Positions 7,201 to 14,872 are shown, counted from the first letter of the stretch. The stretch: 19,422 nt of DNA from Clostridia bacterium (GCA_029054485.1 JAIDFD010000243.1:1-19422), one strand, 5' to 3'. The notes: generated from the sequence alone by a model not told the origin. Made by a program: numbers and translations.

Positions 7201-9063
7201 TTACATGAGGGCTTTGCCCTGCTTGGTACCGATTACGGTGAACACCTCTGCCTCGTTGCCGGTTTTGGCATCGATATAGATATAGTAGGTGTTGCCCCCG
7301 AATGTGCCGTAGAATTCGTAAGCCAGCACTTCGCCGTCCTCGCCGGGGATAACCGTCAGACGCGAGCCGTCCACTTCAAATCCGCTTGCAAGCTTGCTTT
7401 CAGCTTCGCTCTTGGAAATCGTAGCACTGCCTGCTTCTCTTTCAACGTGGTTCAAAACGTAAGAGATTCCTTCAAGACCGGTAACGATACCTCTCTGTTC
7501 GCAGACTTTGACTTTAATCATATCGGGGTAGAACACAATGCCGTCCTGCTCGTAAGCAAAGTTCAGGTTGCAAACGGTTCCGTTTTCGCTGGTCCAGACC
7601 GCCTTCATATTGTCATAGCCGAGGTCAGCTAAAAAGTCCTGTGCAATATCGATACATCTCTCTACCGAGAAGTTGTGGTCGTAGCAAGCTTTGTAGCTGT
7701 TGAACATTACAACCTTGCCGCCCTTTTTGGAGAGCTGAGCCATCATCTCGCCGTCATCGGTTTTGATTGTAAGGTTGTAGCACTCCAACTGTTCTGCAAC
7801 AGTTTCGCCAGTGCAACGCACGTCTGTGGGCTTGTAGCTTTCAAAATATTCCATTGCAAGCTCTTCGGCTTTCGTTGCGTTGATTTCTTCAAGATTTTCA
7901 AGGTTCTTCGCGGTTACCTTTTTAATGCTGTCCGAGAAAGGTCCGTCGTGAATTTCCTTGGGGGTTTCAATCGCGTTATTTTCAAGGTCGCCGAAAGAGG
8001 TTGAAAGGTTGCTCTCTCTGCCCTTCATAGCCTTGATCATATCCTTTGCCGAAGACGTGGAAGTAATCTCGTTGAGAATACGCTTCATTTCAAGGTTGGT
8101 TTCGTACATATAGCTTATGGTCGCTTTCTGGCTGTCGGTAAGCTCGCCGCCGTTAGCTACGGTGTAAAGCATACCCTGCGCACTGTCCGCCATTTTGTTC
8201 ACAAACCCCGTCATATTCTGGGTCAAATTGCTTTCAATGGGCATTCTTTCAAGTACGACTTCAGCCATTTCGCTCTCTATTGCAATATCGCTGAAAAGTC
8301 TTACTTGCTCGTTCGCCGAGTTGGAAACTCTCGCCTTTGCAAGATTGGTGTCAAGGTTGTCAACAATGGAGTTCAGCTCGTACAGCGACTGCGTGTGAAC
8401 GTCCGCCATATCCGCCTGCATACCGTTATAGTTGAGCCAGCCGAAAGTGAGCATAGTGCCCAAAGCAAGGGTAGTTACGCCGAGGGATATAACCGCCGCA
8501 AGCCAGCCGCCCATACCGGGAGCGTGCTGTCTTTCAGCCTTGTCCGCACGCTTTTCCGCGCGTACTTTAAGCGCATGCTCGCGCTTTGCCTGCTTTTCCG
8601 AAATACGTGCTTCACGCTTTGCGATGCGCGCTTCTGCTTTTGCCTCGCGCTCTTCGCGTATACGCTTTAAACGCGCTTCCTTTGTTTCGTGTTTAAGCAT
8701 ATCCCTGCGCTCGCGTCTTTTTTCTCTGCGTTCAGCCGAGCGTTCCTTGAACGCCGCAATCGCGTCAAGACGCTTCTGCTTGTGTTCGAGTCTCTTTTCA
8801 AGACGCTTCTGCTTTTTTTCCGCCTTGATTTTAGCGGCTTGAAGCTTCTTCTGCTCGCGCGCCTTTTTCTTGGCAAGCTGTTTTTCGCTTAAAACCTTTG
8901 CGTGCTTTACGTTCTTGTTTTTGGTATTTTTAACGGTCTTTTTCGCCGTTGCTTTGGTTGATTTTTTTGCGGTGGTCTTTGCGGGTGCCTTTTTAGCCGT
9001 GCCCTTTTTGTTGGTCAGGCTCTCGGCTTTTTCCGCGCCGCTTGAAATTTTTTCCTTACTCAT
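7201..9063 (-). CDS. ypeB: Germination protein YpeB with long basic N-terminal extension
   Basis: YpeB stabilises and localises the spore cortex-lytic enzyme SleB. The 620-residue protein is about 170 longer than the roughly 450 residues of B. subtilis YpeB. Residues 1-182 are almost entirely Lys, Arg, Ala and Glu: first a histone-H1-like segment (KKAPAKTTAKKSTKATAKK, 24-42), then a predicted charged helix with heptad-like KR/E blocks (59-178). A membrane segment follows at about 186-208. The outer part has the family motif EIHDGPFSDS and C-terminal PepSY/YPEB-type modules. The ATG at 9063 has AGGAGG upstream, overlapping the sleB stop codon TAG, and the gap between the genes is 10 bases. The extension would face the spore core. 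No frameshift is visible. Confidence 0.93.
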   Translation of the reverse strand: MSKEKISSGAEKAESLTNKKGTAKKAPAKTTAKKSTKATAKKTVKNTKNKNVKHAKVLSEKQLAKKKAREQKKLQAAKIKAEKKQKRLEKRLEHKQKRLDAIAAFKERSAERREKRRERRDMLKHETKEARLKRIREEREAKAEARIAKREARISEKQAKREHALKVRAEKRADKAERQHAPGMGGWLAAVISLGVTTLALGTMLTFGWLNYNGMQADMADVHTQSLYELNSIVDNLDTNLAKARVSNSANEQVRLFSDIAIESEMAEVVLERMPIESNLTQNMTGFVNKMADSAQGMLYTVANGGELTDSQKATISYMYETNLEMKRILNEITSTSSAKDMIKAMKGRESNLSTSFGDLENNAIETPKEIHDGPFSDSIKKVTAKNLENLEEINATKAEELAMEYFESYKPTDVRCTGETVAEQLECYNLTIKTDDGEMMAQLSKKGGKVVMFNSYKACYDHNFSVERCIDIAQDFLADLGYDNMKAVWTSENGTVCNLNFAYEQDGIVFYPDMIKVKVCEQRGIVTGLEGISYVLNHVEREAGSATISKSEAESKLASGFEVDGSRLTVIPGEDGEVLAYEFYGTFGGNTYYIYIDAKTGNEAEVFTVIGTKQGKALM

Positions 9064-9073
9064 TTACAGCCTC

Positions 9074-9814
9074 CTATATTGCGAAAACGTGTTTACCGAT
9101 AGTGGTAACCGTTTGTCTTCCGAAAATCCACGAGCTGGTCGCAACCGCGGGGTTGTAGTAGTAAATACAACCGTAGGTCGGGTCCCAACCGTTCATAGCG
9201 TCCTGCGCCGCGTTCATTGCCGTCTGGTCGGGTGAAAGGTTAATCTGTCCGTCTGAAACCGCGGTAAACGCGCCTTTCTGATAGACCACGCCCGAAATAG
9301 TGTTGGGGAAGCTCGATGATGCAACGCGGTTTAAAATAACCGCACCAACCGCAACCTGTCCCGTATAACTTTCGCCGCGCGCTTCAGCGTAAATGGTCTT
9401 TGCCAAAAGGTACAAATCCGAGCTGGTGTAGTTCGAGCTTGCCGAATTGTTCGACTTGCTTTCGTTTTCAAGAACTTTTACCGAGTCGTTCATGCCCAAT
9501 GCGGCAAAGGTAGCCTTGCCCGCAATTCCGTCCACCGTAAGTCCGTTCTTTTTCTGGAACAGCTTGACCGCTTCAACCGTGCCCGAACCGTAAATGCCGT
9601 CCACGGCACCGTTGTAGTAGCCCCACATTTTTAACCTGCGTTGCAGTTCCATAACCTCGCCGCCGCTGGCTCCGCGCTTTAATACCGCAGTCTGCACGTA
9701 GGGCGTCGAGGCGTATTCATCGCTTGTGTATCCCGATTGAGTGAATATGGCCGTTGCCGTGCCCACGGTCGCAACCGCAAGCGCAGCCAGTCCTATTCTA
9801 AGTGCTTTTTTCAT
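9074..9814 (-). CDS. sleB: Spore cortex-lytic enzyme SleB
   Basis: SleB is a lytic transglycosylase that depolymerises spore cortex peptidoglycan during germination. Domains in order: a signal/membrane segment near the N-terminus (KKALRIGLAALAVATVGTA), a PG_binding_1 domain (SGGEVMELQRRLKMWGYYNG to GIAGKATFAALG), a Ser/Asn-rich linker, and a Hydrolase_2 (SleB) catalytic domain with YLLAKTIYAEARGE, where the glutamate of the AEARGE motif is catalytic in the family, then VAVGAVILNRV and a tail ending KHVFAI. The start is placed at ATG 9814 (246 residues) because AAGGAGG lies 4 bases upstream; an in-frame ATG at 9835 has no ribosome binding site. It forms an operon with ypeB, as in B. subtilis. 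Confidence 0.95.
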   Translation of the reverse strand: MKKALRIGLAALAVATVGTATAIFTQSGYTSDEYASTPYVQTAVLKRGASGGEVMELQRRLKMWGYYNGAVDGIYGSGTVEAVKLFQKKNGLTVDGIAGKATFAALGMNDSVKVLENESKSNNSASSNYTSSDLYLLAKTIYAEARGESYTGQVAVGAVILNRVASSSFPNTISGVVYQKGAFTAVSDGQINLSPDQTAMNAAQDAMNGWDPTYGCIYYYNPAVATSSWIFGRQTVTTIGKHVFAI

Positions 9815-9925
9815 TTTTCCTCCTTGCTCTGCCATGCGGCGAGCTTTTATCTTTAAATAAATTTATGTCAAAGGGATAACGGTACTGCGCGCGGAGTTTT
9901 TTCGCGCGTTCGTTGCCGTTTGCAA

Positions 9926-9956
9926 TTATTATGAATAATACTTAAAAAGTTATTCT
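9926..9956 (-). promoter_or_regulatory. Sigma-G-like promoter of sleB-ypeB
   Basis: On the minus strand AGAATA (9951-9956) and CATAATAA (9926-9933) are separated by 17 bases. The forespore sigma-G consensus is near TGAATA, 17-18 bases, CATACTA, so the -35 and the -10 each differ by one base. sleB-ypeB is a known sigma-G operon in B. subtilis. The leader would be about 105 bases and includes a GC-rich CGCGCG inverted pair near 9888-9908. Confidence 0.7.
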
Positions 9957-10271
9957 GTAAACCCCCGAAAAAAATTTTCAGTTATAAAAACAAAAGAGAA
10001 CAGCCCGCCCGAAGGCAGACCGTTTTCCTGAGTTGGCTGGCACACAAAATGCGCATTGCTATTATACGGCAAACAGTTTTTTAATGTATAGACGTGTACA
10101 TTATATAACGCAGACATCAGATATATTTTGTTAATTTTTAACACCCTAACGTCATTTCGAGCGGAACGAAGTGTAGCCGAGAAATCTTTATATATTCTCG
10201 CCCTCGCTAATTGCCGCACAAATATAAAGATTGCCGCCCGCGCCGATAGGCGCGGGCGGCTGACTTACCCG
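9957..10271. repeat. Intergenic region with dispersed repeat and GC-rich hairpin
   Basis: No credible gene; the small minus-strand reading frame here translates the repeat. AACGTCATTTCGAGCG at 10148-10163, continuing to CGAGAAATCTTTATA, is the element shared with 6956-6972 (inverted) and partly with about 1565-1587. A perfect 12-base-pair hairpin, GCCGCCCGCGCC with GATA loop, lies at 10233-10260 without a T-run, like the GC-rich hairpins at 6856 and 7023. Confidence 0.55.
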
Positions 10272-10300
10272 TTGACTTAGGTTCTTAATTGTGTTAAAAT
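10272..10300 (+). promoter_or_regulatory. Sigma-A promoter of the PP-loop/ferredoxin operon
   Basis: TTGACT at 10272-10277 and TAAAAT at 10295-10300 are separated by 17 bases. Start of transcription would be near 10307, giving a leader of about 24 bases before the ATG at 10331. Confidence 0.8.
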
Positions 10301-10330
10301 TTAATTAAAAGCAACATATGGGGCGGTAAA

Positions 10331-11719
10331 ATGTATTACTTACAAAACAGGTGGCGGCTTGAAAACAAAATTTTGCACTATTACGGTTTGCGCAACAAAC
10401 CCGTTATGTTCAAAAACAAAGTCAAGCTAAACCGCGCACAAATCGATGTAATCAAAAAACTCCCGTGCGAACTTTCGGACGCGGAGCTTAAAAAATTAAA
10501 TGGCTTAGTTGGCGGGCAGATAGTGGACGGCGGGCATTTAAAAGTTACCCCGAAATCTCTCGATGAGGCGAGGTTCTGCAAAAACTGCATTGCAAACGAT
10601 TTTATAATCGCGGGGCTTGAGTTCGATGAAAACGGCTTATGTCCTATGTGCCAAACCGCGGAAGAAACTAAAAATTTAAAGAGCGTTGTGCCGGTAAAAA
10701 ACACGTTCAAAAGGTCTAAAAAATCGCGGTTCGACGTTGCTGTGTTTTACACGGGCGGTAAGGACAGCACCTATCTTTTGTATTACCTTTCAAAGGTGCT
10801 TTCCCTTCGCGTGCTTGCGCTGACGTGGGAAATCCCGTATATGTCCGACAGCGCGAAAAGCAGTATCGAGGGGGCAAAGCGGACTTTGCCTAACGTGGAA
10901 TTTATCAGCCGCAAAGTCGCGGACTGCGACCTCAAAAAGATATATAACCACCTTTACGAACGGGCGGAAAATACTTGCGCCTGTCCGTCGCTCGCATACG
11001 TTTTGTTCTACCCTGAACTGGTCGCAAACAAAGTGCCGTACTTCGTAGCGGGCAACGAGCCCGCCCAGCTTCTGGGGCTTTACTACAACCATATGGCACC
11101 CAAACTTGCGTACTCGTTCGGCAACAATAAATTTTTGAATTTACTGGTTAATATCGGGCGTTTAATCACCCTGCACCCGCCGTTAAAAAGTGGGCAGTTT
11201 CACACCCTCGCCACAATGAAACAGCTCGCCTACGGCGACAACCCTCTCAAAAATTTGTCCGGCTATTCAAACCCGCTGGTCGGCAACGTTGTCAAGGCGA
11301 TAAAGCAGGTTCCGCAAATAGTTAAACCCCTCCGCCGCGCAATCCGCCAATCGAGTTGGAGCGGCAATATTCCCGCTTTTGTGCAGGTGGATTTCAATGA
11401 TATATGCGGCGGCAGATACGACTGGAAAGAGATTAAAGACACGATAGTTTCAGAGTGCGGCTGGGTTGCTCCCGAGGATAACGGCAAGGGACTGCATACA
11501 AGCTGTAAGATAGAAAAGTGCAAGGAATATTCCCAGTTCAACCGCTTTTATTTTATGCGTAGCGATATGATACCTTTCAGCGCGCTTGAAATTTCGCTTG
11601 CCAGCCGCGATAAGGCGTTGCCGCGTGAGCAGGCGCTTGCCGAGTTAAAATCTGCGCTGGGCTTTTCTTTGGAAGAGATACCCGAGTGCGCGATTATGAA
11701 AGGATATATACAAGAGTGA
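10331..11719 (+). CDS. PP-loop ATP pyrophosphatase with paired CxxC motifs
   Basis: A 462-residue member of the adenine-nucleotide alpha-hydrolase (PP-loop) superfamily. The PP-loop signature is YTGGKDSTYLLYYL (140-153), which in relatives activates a substrate carbonyl by adenylation before attack by ammonia or sulfur. Ahead of it a metal-binding module RFCKNC...EFDENGLCPMC (C83, C86, C104, C107) resembles the N-terminus of the WbpG/N-acetyl-sugar amidotransferase group. A CAC motif (216-218) follows, then FVAGNEPAQ (238-246), and a C-terminal SCKIEKCKEYSQF. It is therefore either a sugar amidotransferase-like enzyme or a thiolation-type enzyme; the substrate cannot be read from sequence. 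Its stop codon overlaps the GTG start of the following flavodoxin-ferredoxin gene, so the two are probably functionally linked. Confidence 0.75.
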   Translation: MYYLQNRWRLENKILHYYGLRNKPVMFKNKVKLNRAQIDVIKKLPCELSDAELKKLNGLVGGQIVDGGHLKVTPKSLDEARFCKNCIANDFIIAGLEFDENGLCPMCQTAEETKNLKSVVPVKNTFKRSKKSRFDVAVFYTGGKDSTYLLYYLSKVLSLRVLALTWEIPYMSDSAKSSIEGAKRTLPNVEFISRKVADCDLKKIYNHLYERAENTCACPSLAYVLFYPELVANKVPYFVAGNEPAQLLGLYYNHMAPKLAYSFGNNKFLNLLVNIGRLITLHPPLKSGQFHTLATMKQLAYGDNPLKNLSGYSNPLVGNVVKAIKQVPQIVKPLRRAIRQSSWSGNIPAFVQVDFNDICGGRYDWKEIKDTIVSECGWVAPEDNGKGLHTSCKIEKCKEYSQFNRFYFMRSDMIPFSALEISLASRDKALPREQALAELKSALGFSLEEIPECAIMKGYIQE

Positions 11720-12396
11720 ACGCGGTAATTTACTGTTCCAATACGGGCGAGTGCGCAAAAATTGCCAAGTATCTGGCGGATAAGTGCGGGTATATTGCGC
11801 TTGATTTGTGCGCGGTTGAAAGTTTTGTATTCGATACCGCCGTACTGGTCTTTCCCGTTCATTGCCAGAATATTCCGTCCGCGGTCAAGGACTTTTTAAG
11901 CAAATTGCAGGTAAAAGATTTGGCGGTTGTTGCGGCGTACGGTAAGATGAGTTACGGCAACGTGCTGTACGAGGTGCAAAAGGGATACCGCCATAAAATA
12001 GTCGCGGCGGCATATGTGCCGACCAAACACGCGTATTTAGCCGAAGAGGGCTTTGAAAACTTTTCAAAGCTCGACCCGATTGTTGAAAAACTGAAAACTC
12101 CCGCGCCCGTAAAAATTCCTAAAAGCCGCAAAAATCCGTTTGCAAATTTTATGCCTGCTGCAAGGAGCAGGGCGGGGGTTAAGCTTTATGCGGACGGAAA
12201 CTGCAATAACTGCGGATTATGCTCCGGTGTTTGCGGACGCGGCGCGATTAATTGCGGAAAACCTAATAACAAGTGCATACGGTGTTTAAAGTGCGTAGAA
12301 AACTGTCCGCGCAGCGCATTGCATTTTACCCTTCGCGCGCCCATGCGGGCGTATCTGAAAAATTATGAAAAAAACAAGCTGATAATTTATATATAA
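11716..12396 (+). CDS. Flavodoxin-like/2x[4Fe-4S] ferredoxin fusion (EFR1-like)
   Basis: A predicted small electron carrier of 226 residues. The N-terminal part resembles flavodoxin: a first strand followed by the phosphate-loop-like YCSNTGECAKIAKYLA (6-21) and an alpha/beta pattern to about 120. The C-terminal part is a bacterial ferredoxin with two clusters: CNNCGLCSGVC (CxxCxxCxxxC) and CIRCLKCVENCP (CxxCxxCxxxCP), eight cysteines in all. The layout matches proteins annotated as EFR1-family ferredoxin. The start is placed at GTG 11716, which overlaps the upstream TGA (GTGA), because the flavodoxin fold begins there; GTG 11686 would add ten residues. AAAGGA lies 11 bases upstream. The partner PP-loop enzyme suggests a redox-dependent modification reaction, which is inference. 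Confidence 0.85.
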   Translation: MNAVIYCSNTGECAKIAKYLADKCGYIALDLCAVESFVFDTAVLVFPVHCQNIPSAVKDFLSKLQVKDLAVVAAYGKMSYGNVLYEVQKGYRHKIVAAAYVPTKHAYLAEEGFENFSKLDPIVEKLKTPAPVKIPKSRKNPFANFMPAARSRAGVKLYADGNCNNCGLCSGVCGRGAINCGKPNNKCIRCLKCVENCPRSALHFTLRAPMRAYLKNYEKNKLIIYI

Positions 12397-12398
12397 TT

Positions 12399-12440
12399 AG
12401 CCGCCGGCAATTTGTCGGCGGCTTATATGTTGGTTTTTTT
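12399..12440 (+). terminator. Intrinsic terminator of the PP-loop/ferredoxin operon
   Basis: The stem AGCCGCCGGC (12399-12408) pairs with GTCGGCGGCT (12414-12423), with one G-U pair and a five-base loop. A TTTTTTT run ends at 12440. It sits in the 42-base gap between convergent genes. Confidence 0.75.
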
Positions 12441-13788
12441 AAGTATTATTTATATCTATTGTCTTAATATCTTTGCCTTTTTCAAAGCTTTCGATAACTT
12501 CGATTATCGCCAAAGAAGTGCGCTTGCTAATATATGAAATATGATTGTTGGACTTTATTGACCTTACAAATGATATCAGTTCGTTGCGTATTCCCTCGCC
12601 GTCGAGCTGATAAAAAAATCTCTTGTTGTTGACGGGGTTTTCGTACCTTATTTCAAAATAGTCGGTTTTCCACCAGGGCGCGGGAACGTAGATATATCCT
12701 TCGGTTCCCGATATAATAAGTTCGCCCTCAGACTTAATTCCCTTGCCGACCTTAACGTTTGCAACCGCGCCCTTGTAAATAAAACGAATATTTGTAAACG
12801 CATCGAAACTTTTCTTTTTGTCAAGATATCCCACGACTATTTCTTTTGAAAGGTAGTCGCCGCCCAATAGCTGAAACACGGGGAGCATAGCGGTGGGACC
12901 CCAGTCGTAAATGCTGTTTCTTTCACCATCTAGGCTGTTAAGCTTGCCTGCATCGAGCAGGTTTGTACAGGTGGAATCTATAGAAACTATCTTTCCGATT
13001 TTTCCTATTTTTGCAAGCAGTAAAAGCCTGTAATATGAATCGGAGTACGCCGTTTTAATCGCCTCGGAAAGAATACACCCGTTTTTATCCGCCAACGCAA
13101 AAAGCTTTTCACATTCGGTTTTAGAGAGCGCTATGGGAGACTCGCACAAAACGTGTTTGCCCTTTTTCAGCGCCTTTGAAATATACTCAAATTGCACTTT
13201 CGGCTGGGTGGAAACGTATACTGCGTCCGCACCGTCCAAAAATTCTTCGTAAGGTTTATCTGTAATCAGCCCCCGCATATCCTCGGGCAAACCTTTGCCG
13301 TTGGCGGTAAATATGCCTGTAATTTCAAGCCCGTTGACGTACTTGCTTTCCCTTACAAATTTATGAACGTATGAAAAATCGCATACAAGCCCAAGCTTTA
13401 AGGTGCTGTTCGCGCTTCTCGTTTCGGTGCTGGATACTCCCTCGGTGCGCGGCAGATAAACTACTTTGCAAAATTCGTTAAGGTAGTCAAACTGACCGGT
13501 CCAGTCCGAGCCGACCGTGAATATATCAACGCCGTACTTTCTTACGTCGTCGATTTTCTGACCTTCGTATTCCTCAACTATAATTTCATCGGCAAGACCG
13601 GTGGCTTTTATTGCTTCTATTCTTGCAACGAGGGGCTGTTCGAGATTGATTTTTCCCCTGCGCTTGTCATAGTCATCGGACGTTACGCCGACTATAAGAT
13701 AATCGCCCAATGCCTTTGCCCTTTTAAGCAGATTTATATGTCCGATGTGCAAAAGGTCATAGGATCCGTAGGTTATTACCTTTTTCAT
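12439..13788 (-). CDS. TagD-like cytidylyltransferase fused to degenerate Gfo/Idh/MocA domain
   Basis: A two-domain protein of 449 residues. Residues 1-126 are a glycerol-3-phosphate cytidylyltransferase-type nucleotidyltransferase: catalytic HIGH motif (14-17) in YGSYDLLHIGHINLLKRAK, and the CTP-binding RTEGVSST (114-121). In relatives this makes CDP-glycerol for teichoic acids. Residues from about 130 to the end resemble Gfo/Idh/MocA oxidoreductases. However, the expected GxGxxG is replaced by GLVCDFSYVH (133-142), and the EKP motif reads ESP (216-218), losing the usual lysine. The second domain may thus be inactive as a dehydrogenase or structurally divergent. The start overlaps the aminotransferase stop by four bases (ATGA), with GGAGAG upstream. 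It is the last gene of the minus-strand operon. Confidence 0.88.
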   Translation of the reverse strand: MKKVITYGSYDLLHIGHINLLKRAKALGDYLIVGVTSDDYDKRRGKINLEQPLVARIEAIKATGLADEIIVEEYEGQKIDDVRKYGVDIFTVGSDWTGQFDYLNEFCKVVYLPRTEGVSSTETRSANSTLKLGLVCDFSYVHKFVRESKYVNGLEITGIFTANGKGLPEDMRGLITDKPYEEFLDGADAVYVSTQPKVQFEYISKALKKGKHVLCESPIALSKTECEKLFALADKNGCILSEAIKTAYSDSYYRLLLLAKIGKIGKIVSIDSTCTNLLDAGKLNSLDGERNSIYDWGPTAMLPVFQLLGGDYLSKEIVVGYLDKKKSFDAFTNIRFIYKGAVANVKVGKGIKSEGELIISGTEGYIYVPAPWWKTDYFEIRYENPVNNKRFFYQLDGEGIRNELISFVRSIKSNNHISYISKRTSLAIIEVIESFEKGKDIKTIDINNT

Positions 13789-14858
13789 TTCTTCTCTCCG
13801 GTAACGGCTTTCAGCGCGGCTATCAGGCGGTCGTAATCTTCAAAAGAAAGACAGCCAATATGCCCGACCCTGAAAATTATTTCTTTCAGGTCTCCGCCGT
13901 TGGGGCACACCCAGATGCCGTATTCGTCTTTGAGTGTGGTGAAAATTTCGTAAGCCGAAATATTCAGCGGACGCAGGCAGGTAACGGCATTTGAAGGGTT
14001 TTCGGGCACCGTTTCAAAGGGCAGACCTTTTATCGCCTTTCTGAAATATTTTGCAAGCGAGGCAACCCTTTTGATTTCGTCCGCCGCGCCGTGTTTCAAG
14101 CTGTCTATTTGCCTTAACCGTGCGTTGATCTGCAACAGTATGCCGACCGCAGGCGTAAACGGCGTCTGACCGCGCTCGCCGTCCTTTAACGCACGTTTCA
14201 GATCAAGGTATAGAATCTTGGGCGCGTTCGCAAAAACGCGTTTTTGCGCCCTTTCGGACAGCGCTATGACGGATACGCCCGGAGGGCAAGCCAAAGCCTT
14301 TTGCGAGCCGGTTATAACGGCGTCGACCGCATATTTGCCCATATCCACATCATCCGCAAGAAAAGCGCTTATCGCGTCCACAATTAAAAGGGCGTTGTTC
14401 TTTTTGCAAAACTTGTCAATTAAATCCAAATCGTACAAAACGCCGGTTGAAGTTTCGTGCAGGTTGACGAGCAACGCGGTATATCCGCCGCCATCGTATT
14501 TTTTCAGATGCTCCGCGGTCAAAGATTTGCCCAAGCCGAGCTTTATTTCATCAAAAGGTATCTCGTGGATATTGCATATATCTACGAACCTCTGTCCGAA
14601 AGTACCGCCGTTTACTATCAGCACTTTATCCTTTCGGTTAAGGATATTTATTACCGAAGCCTCCATCGAAGCCGTGCCGGAAGCGGTCAGAAATACCGCC
14701 CGCGAGTTTTCGGGGGCGTTTAAAAATTTGAGTATAAGCTTTTCGCTTTCCGCCATTACCTTTGAAAATTCAGGCGTTCTGAAATAGGGTATCTGTTCAA
14801 GCCCCAACTTTCTTATTTCATAGTCGGACTGAACGGGACCAACCGTAAAATTAATCAT
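13785..14858 (-). CDS. Class V PLP-dependent aminotransferase
   Basis: A 357-residue fold-type I aminotransferase, class V, of the alanine-glyoxylate/serine-pyruvate/2-aminoethylphosphonate aminotransferase group. Visible features are the N-terminal TVGPVQ, the PLP-phosphate region TASGTASMEASVIN (58-71), NLHETSTG (132-139), the PLP-binding aspartate in LIVDAISAF (D161), and the Schiff-base lysine in GSQKALACPPG (K187). The substrate cannot be decided; a phosphonate role would normally need a PEP mutase, which is not in the window. Within this operon it most plausibly makes an amino-containing intermediate that the cytidylyltransferase activates. It overlaps that gene by four bases. The ribosome binding site is weak (an AAAGAG stretch before ATG 14858). 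Confidence 0.9.
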   Translation of the reverse strand: MINFTVGPVQSDYEIRKLGLEQIPYFRTPEFSKVMAESEKLILKFLNAPENSRAVFLTASGTASMEASVINILNRKDKVLIVNGGTFGQRFVDICNIHEIPFDEIKLGLGKSLTAEHLKKYDGGGYTALLVNLHETSTGVLYDLDLIDKFCKKNNALLIVDAISAFLADDVDMGKYAVDAVITGSQKALACPPGVSVIALSERAQKRVFANAPKILYLDLKRALKDGERGQTPFTPAVGILLQINARLRQIDSLKHGAADEIKRVASLAKYFRKAIKGLPFETVPENPSNAVTCLRPLNISAYEIFTTLKDEYGIWVCPNGGDLKEIIFRVGHIGCLSFEDYDRLIAALKAVTGEKK

Positions 14859-14872
14859 AGATAAAAACTCTT

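Larger units (their letters stand above)
6712..7203. repeat. Mirrored repeat region between convergent parB and ypeB
   Basis: A gene-free stretch whose two ends are imperfect inverted copies. The left arm runs from the parB stop codon (TAATAAACGTTCCG...) to about 6765. The right arm runs from about 7148 to the ypeB stop codon, read on the opposite strand. A roughly 60-base unit beginning CGTATCTTTAYTGC occurs twice on the left (from 6734 and 6796) and twice inverted on the right (ending at about 7181 and 7113). GCAAGTCAAACGAAAA at 6832-6847 is matched by its inverse at 7127-7142. Two GC-rich hairpins sit inside. Confidence 0.7.

Noticed and set aside
6712..7203. CRISPR array between parB and ypeB
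   Set aside because: The repeats are imperfect, partly inverted, only two per side, and about 62-69 bases apart with no uniform spacers or cas genes.
8432..8842. Plus-strand reading frame rich in Ser, Arg and Phe opposite the ypeB extension
   Set aside because: It mirrors the biased Lys/Arg/Ala/Glu codons of ypeB; the repetitive bias keeps several frames open by chance.
9950..10219. Minus-strand 89-residue reading frame between sleB and the PP-loop gene
   Set aside because: Its N-terminal third is the translation of the dispersed repeat, and it overlaps the sleB promoter. No ribosome binding site or family resemblance was seen.
13785..14858. Assignment of the aminotransferase as 2-aminoethylphosphonate transaminase (PhnW) of a phosphonate pathway
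   Set aside because: No PEP mutase or phosphonopyruvate decarboxylase is in the window, and the neighbouring cytidylyltransferase is of the TagD (HxGH) type rather than the PntC type. The family resemblance alone does not fix the substrate.
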